Positions 60,783-64,000 of a stretch of DNA of 64,000 bases are shown one piece after another; within the stretch, counting starts at the first letter, position 1; each line of letters begins with the position of its first letter. Below the pieces are notes generated by a model. The model made no database searches and was not told the origin of the DNA. It saw nothing but the letters and a program-made list of their open reading frames with translations. The position numbers and the translations under genes are program-made. The stretch comes from Melampsora larici-populina 98AG31 (Eukaryota > Basidiomycota > Pucciniomycetes > Pucciniales > Melampsoraceae): positions 739,843 through 803,842 of the forward strand of contig NW_006768774.1 in assembly GCF_000204055.1 (NCBI RefSeq). Reading direction: 5' to 3'.

Positions 60783-61128
60783 TACATACTAGTTTGAGTC
60801 GAGCACCGTTCCACTAGCCTTTTGATCTGATGAGAGTCACAGGAGGGGGCTGGTAACGCGCGAACACGAGGTAAAAAAGAGTCCTAGCCGTAGTTCGAGC
60901 TCAAGGAATGATCGCCACGAGGCGTCTCCACAGTTCTCAGCTCCAGCCACATACAAGGAAAACCTTGTTCCCAAAAGGTGCAGATCTGCGGTGCCAGTGC
61001 GGAGCGTTGAGGGCGGTGCACCCTGTATGGGCTCACGGCGCTTGGGCAGGGCACCGAGAGGGGCGGGAGTTTCTCATACAAACCGCACCGGGACGCTCCT
61101 ACCTCACACACCACAGGGACCCCAGACA
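60783..61128. other. Element-internal non-coding region between recombinase ORF and B1
   Basis: About 346 bp between the recombinase frame and B1, GC-rich, without a coding signal that I can support. It belongs to the retrotransposon. Confidence 0.7.
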
Positions 61129-61372
61129 GAGGGCTCCCGACCCGTGATTGGTCCTAGTAGACCAACGGTTGGTTCAGCCAAACCAACCACGGGCCGGGGC
61201 CCTTCGCTTCCCCAAACCCGTGCCTCTTGACATCCGTAAGGAGGCACACCACTGGGGGGACGCTTCTCACCAGGTACACCTCAGGTGTACAAAAGACTCC
61301 GGGCTCTCGAACGTTAGTTCGTGACACGGGAGTCTTACCCCCACCATTCACCATACCAGCTAGGCAAGTAAT
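61129..61372 (+). repeat. Split direct repeat B1
   Basis: 244 bp starting GAGGGCTCCCGACCCGTG and ending TAGGCAAGTAAT; it appears identical to B2. It contains small inverted motifs (GGTTGGTTCAGCCAAACCAACC, GGTACACCTCAGGTGTAC). Confidence 0.93.
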
Positions 61373-61375
61373 GAA

Positions 61376-61590
61376 TGGATGACACGAAACACCATAACAC
61401 AGGTGGTTCGATTGTCCATGAGATCTTGCGCGCGACCCGTGACAGGTGAGCGGCTGAAGATTTTCATCCGCCTACCACTCACTCCTGACTCCAAGTCTCC
61501 CACCCTCACCTGATCACGTCTCGCCGCAAGCATCTCCACGCCTCACTTCACACACAACTCATCTGTGTGTACTCGTCACCTTTTTGCGCT
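61376..61590 (+). repeat. Split direct repeat A2
   Basis: 215 bp starting TGGATGACACGAAACACC and ending TTTTTGCGCT; it matches A1 apart from a 14-bp deletion and a few substitutions. It starts 3 bp after B1, the junction expected from circle formation. Confidence 0.93.
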
Positions 61591-61639
61591 CCACCCCACC
61601 CGCCCGGCAAGGTGACACGTCCCACCCTCCGACCCATTG

Positions 61640-61883
61640 GAGGGCTCCCGACCCGTGATTGGTCCTAGTAGACCAACGGTTGGTTCAGCCAAACCAACCA
61701 CGGGCCGGGGCCCTTCGCTTCCCCAAACCCGTGCCTCTTGACATCCGTAAGGAGGCACACCACTGGGGGGACGCTTCTCACCAGGTACACCTCAGGTGTA
61801 CAAAAGACTCCGGGCTCTCGAACGTTAGTTCGTGACACGGGAGTCTTACCCCCACCATTCACCATACCAGCTAGGCAAGTAAT
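61640..61883 (+). repeat. Split direct repeat B2, right end of the retrotransposon
   Basis: 244 bp, apparently identical to B1. It is separated from A2 by 49 bp of C-rich sequence and ends at GGCAAGTAAT, beyond which the sequence becomes AT-rich host DNA. Confidence 0.93.
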
Positions 61884-61960
61884 TAATGGATTGAATGTTT
61901 GATTTGGGAAATGAATCAATGTGAGATTTTATGAATGATTGATTGATTGAATGAGTATTG

Positions 61961-62347
61961 AGTAATTTCTTGAGGATTGAAATCAGGAAGCACCGAGATA
62001 CATTTAGCAAAGGGTTAGGCTGGTATTTGGGGTCCCCTCGGTCACTTGCCCTGCCCTTCACAAGACATAAGCATCTCTGCATGTATCTCAAGTACTTCCG
62101 TCTTCCATGAGTCAATGTGAATAACCTTGAGCTGTAAATCTTTGGATATAAGTGAATTTGCATATGTGAATAATTGTTTGAAGGAATGATTGATAAAGTA
62201 ATTTCTTGAGGAGTTAAATCAGGAAGCACTGAGTTACATTTAGCAAAGGGTTAGGCTGGTAGTTGGGGGTCCCCTCGGTCACTTGCCCTGCCCTTCACGA
62301 GACATAAACATCTCTGCATGTATCTCAAGTACTTCCGTCTTCAATGA
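61961..62347 (+). repeat. Two-copy tandem duplication, period 237 bp
   Basis: Copy 1 starts AGTAATTTCTTGAGGATTGA at 61961 and copy 2 starts at 62198. About 150 bp of each copy are ~90% alike, including GCAAAGGGTTAGGCTGGTA and CCCTCGGTCACTTGCCCTGC. The remainder of the period is not conserved. Function unknown. Confidence 0.8.
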
Positions 62348-63070
62348 TTGTTGGTGAGTAAATCATGAGTGGTAAATGTTTTGAATTATATGAGTCTTCT
62401 TTTGCGATGAATTGAACAGATGTTTGAGAAATATTGATTGATTTATTAATCTACATTCAATTATTATTGGCTTCTTGTGGATTCTTCAAGGTTCTATTTC
62501 TTCTTGAGGATATAATATTTGTTCTTATATGTTCTGTCTTCATCATGTTGAAGTGTAAGGAAGTAATGGGAAGACAAAGGAAGGAGCAAGATTACCTTGG
62601 TTGATTCAACAAATTGAAGGAAGCGGACAGTATGGTTTTCAGTAATAAGATCAGCAGAATCAGAGAACAAAGGACTGGTTAAATGCTTGCACTCGAATGG
62701 TGGCTGAGTTGTGGTCAGCCATCACACTGTGTATACACATGTAGCCTTACACATTACAGTTGATATGTCTACATATCTAACATGTAAACATATGGTTCAC
62801 ACAAAAGTTGCCCCACCAAAAGATTCATCACTCTTTGAAGGGAAAATCCCCATTTGGTTTTATAGCTTCTGTGATCAATCTTTCAATAATTTTATTTGTG
62901 AAGAAAAAAATTAGATTTGTAATACTGAAGTTCTATAGTCTCCAGCCGTACCGTTGAGTTTTTTGGCAAAAAATATCAAGTCACATCAGGATAAGAAAGT
63001 TTGGTCAGTGAGAATTTTTCAAATAGAGATAACTGTCATATAGGTTTAACACTCAAATTGTGGTCGTATA

Positions 63071-63400
63071 AAACAAGTGACTTACCTTTTATAGAATCAT
63101 GTATATTGTCAAGTGCACTGTACAAAACAACCAAGTCAGTCTTATGATAAAAATGTATGAGAGTGATAGTATAGATAATATAAAATGATTTACCAATGAG
63201 CTGAAGGTGTAGAAGTATCTTTTGATTTTCAAAACACATCATGATTTTCATCTTCTAGCCAACCTAATAAAAACCAATTCATCAGAAAAAAGAACTTTGA
63301 CATATTTAAAAAACTTAAGAAATTGGATAATTTGATCCTTAATAGAACTAACATCTACAGTTCGATAATGTAAATATTCTGCTGTATTTACATTTCTTTC
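63071..63400 (-). other. Possible coding remnant with splice-like signals
   Basis: On the minus strand a short open stretch (SIKDQIIQFLKFFKYV) is followed by segments joined by plausible GTAAAT...TACAG and GTAAGT signals (PSAHC then LDNIHDSIK). A stop codon interrupts one segment. I do not recognise the family; it may be the decayed edge of a gene broken by the palindromic repeat at 63436. Confidence 0.25.
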
Positions 63401-63435
63401 TCCTTTTTAACATTCCAAATCATAATATAAAAAAA

Positions 63436-64000
63436 TCGCCTCACCATTGCATGATCACCCGGTGATTGTGCAATGGAAGAAATACCCAACCGCTAGGAGG
63501 ATAGCCACACCACCTAGCGGTTAGGTGGTCCAGCCACCGCAGGACCACCGGGTGATTGTGCGATGGCACACCAGACCGGGGCCCCGGCCTTCATCTCACA
63601 ATCACTTGGTGATTGTGCAATGAAGAGACCACTTACCTGCTAGGAGGTCTACCTTTAAAAGGTAGACCACCTAGGATTTAGGTGGTCTAGAAGCTGCCAC
63701 CCACCGCACAATCACTCGGTGATCGTACGGTGGAGGAACACCAGACCGGGGCCTAGATTTGGCTACTAGGCCCCAGCCTTCATCGCACGATCACCAAGTG
63801 ATCGTGTGATGAAGAGACCACCTAGCAGTTAGGTGGTCCAGGAACTGACCTGGCCACCTAACTGCTAGGTTCTCTACCTTTAAAAGGTAGACCACCTAAG
63901 ATTTAGGTGGTCTAGCCAGCTGCCACCCACCGCACGATCACTTGGTGATCGTGCGGTCGGTGGACACCAGACCAGGGCCTAGATTTTGCTACTAGGCCCC
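63436..64000. repeat. Satellite of nested palindromes, continues past the window
   Basis: Long units (spacing about 170-225 bp, marked by ACACCAGACCGGGGCC-type words near 63570, 63750 and 63963) are made almost entirely of inverted repeats: ATCAC-NNN-GTGAT cores (63597, 63786, 63929), TACCTTTAAAAGGTA (63650, 63876), CCACCTA...TAGGTGG and CCTAG...CTAGG. The best is 63929-63957, with 13-bp arms around TTG. The array is much more GC-rich than its flank and runs to the end of the window. Confidence 0.88.

Larger units (their letters stand above)
55282..61883 (+). mobile_element. Ngaro-like tyrosine-recombinase retrotransposon with split direct repeats
   Basis: Repeat order is A1 (55282..55510), coding region, B1 (61129..61372), A2 (61376..61590), B2 (61640..61883). 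This A1-ORFs-B1-A2-B2 arrangement is the hallmark of Ngaro/PAT-type DIRS-order elements, which integrate by a tyrosine recombinase from a circular intermediate and leave no target duplication. The coding region has a gag-like ORF, a reverse transcriptase/RNase H ORF and a tyrosine recombinase ORF. B1 and B2 appear identical over 244 bp, so the insertion is young. The recombinase carries a premature stop and ORF1 is broken, so this copy appears non-autonomous. Confidence 0.92.
61884..63435. other. Right flank of the retrotransposon
   Basis: AT-rich. It holds a tandem duplication (61961..62347) and a short possible coding remnant on the minus strand (63071..63400). No other gene is seen. Confidence 0.45.

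Noticed and set aside
61154..61919. Two identical minus-strand open frames
   Set aside because: They lie in the B1 and B2 direct repeats and their identity only reflects the repeat.
63436..64000. CRISPR-like array
   Set aside because: The palindromic units vary in spacing and sequence, have no uniform spacers, and the genome is eukaryotic.

Overview
This window looks like a contig from a basidiomycete, most likely a rust fungus (Pucciniales). The evidence is AT-rich sequence, many 60-140 bp GT-AG introns, fungal housekeeping genes (LTV1, UTP25, a CLC Cl-/H+ exchanger, a Tea1-like kelch protein, a RING-CH ligase), a small secreted protein, an alpha-kinase remnant and dense transposons. The assignment is inference from content. 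No species can be named without a search. Intron coordinates were read by eye from splice signals and checked for reading phase.

Layout. 1-11 kb: a TA-flanked inverted-repeat element, a large Ser/Pro-rich orphan gene (4295-7655), then intergenic DNA with abutting MITEs. 11-16 kb: a head-to-head pair of small-subunit ribosome-biogenesis genes, UTP25 (minus) and LTV1 (plus), 223 bp apart. 17-20 kb: a 1.7 kb inverted-repeat element ending directly at the start of an F-box-like gene. 21.4-24.6 kb: a ten-exon CLC gene. 27-32.3 kb: a five-exon kelch/coiled-coil gene. 32551-33458 is an assembly gap. 33.7-39 kb: a third TA-flanked element, a RING-CH membrane ubiquitin ligase (minus), and two further non-autonomous elements. 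39.7-46.9 kb: a multi-membrane-segment gene (minus) split by a 5378 bp Mutator-like element. 49 kb: a small secreted protein gene. 52-55 kb: a MITE, a minisatellite and an alpha-kinase remnant. 55.3-61.9 kb: a tyrosine-recombinase retrotransposon with Ngaro-type split direct repeats. 63.4-64 kb: a satellite built of nested palindromes.

The most interesting object is the Mutator-like element at 40009-45386. It has a 9-bp target duplication, ~130 bp inverted repeats, and one intact eight-exon gene. That gene encodes about 1201 residues: a GCM/WRKY-type zinc finger, a DDE transposase core, an AT-hook-like segment and a ubiquitin-specific-protease-like domain that keeps its Cys and His boxes. The element sits in frame inside a host membrane-protein gene, which also carries a 19-bp frameshifting duplication. 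The second notable object is the Ngaro-like element: its 244-bp B repeats appear identical (recent insertion), yet its recombinase has a stop codon exactly where the catalytic tyrosine is expected.

Functional links: UTP25 and LTV1 both act in 40S subunit assembly and may share a promoter. The other host genes (ion exchange, cell polarity, membrane ubiquitination, secretion) show no obvious pathway link to each other.
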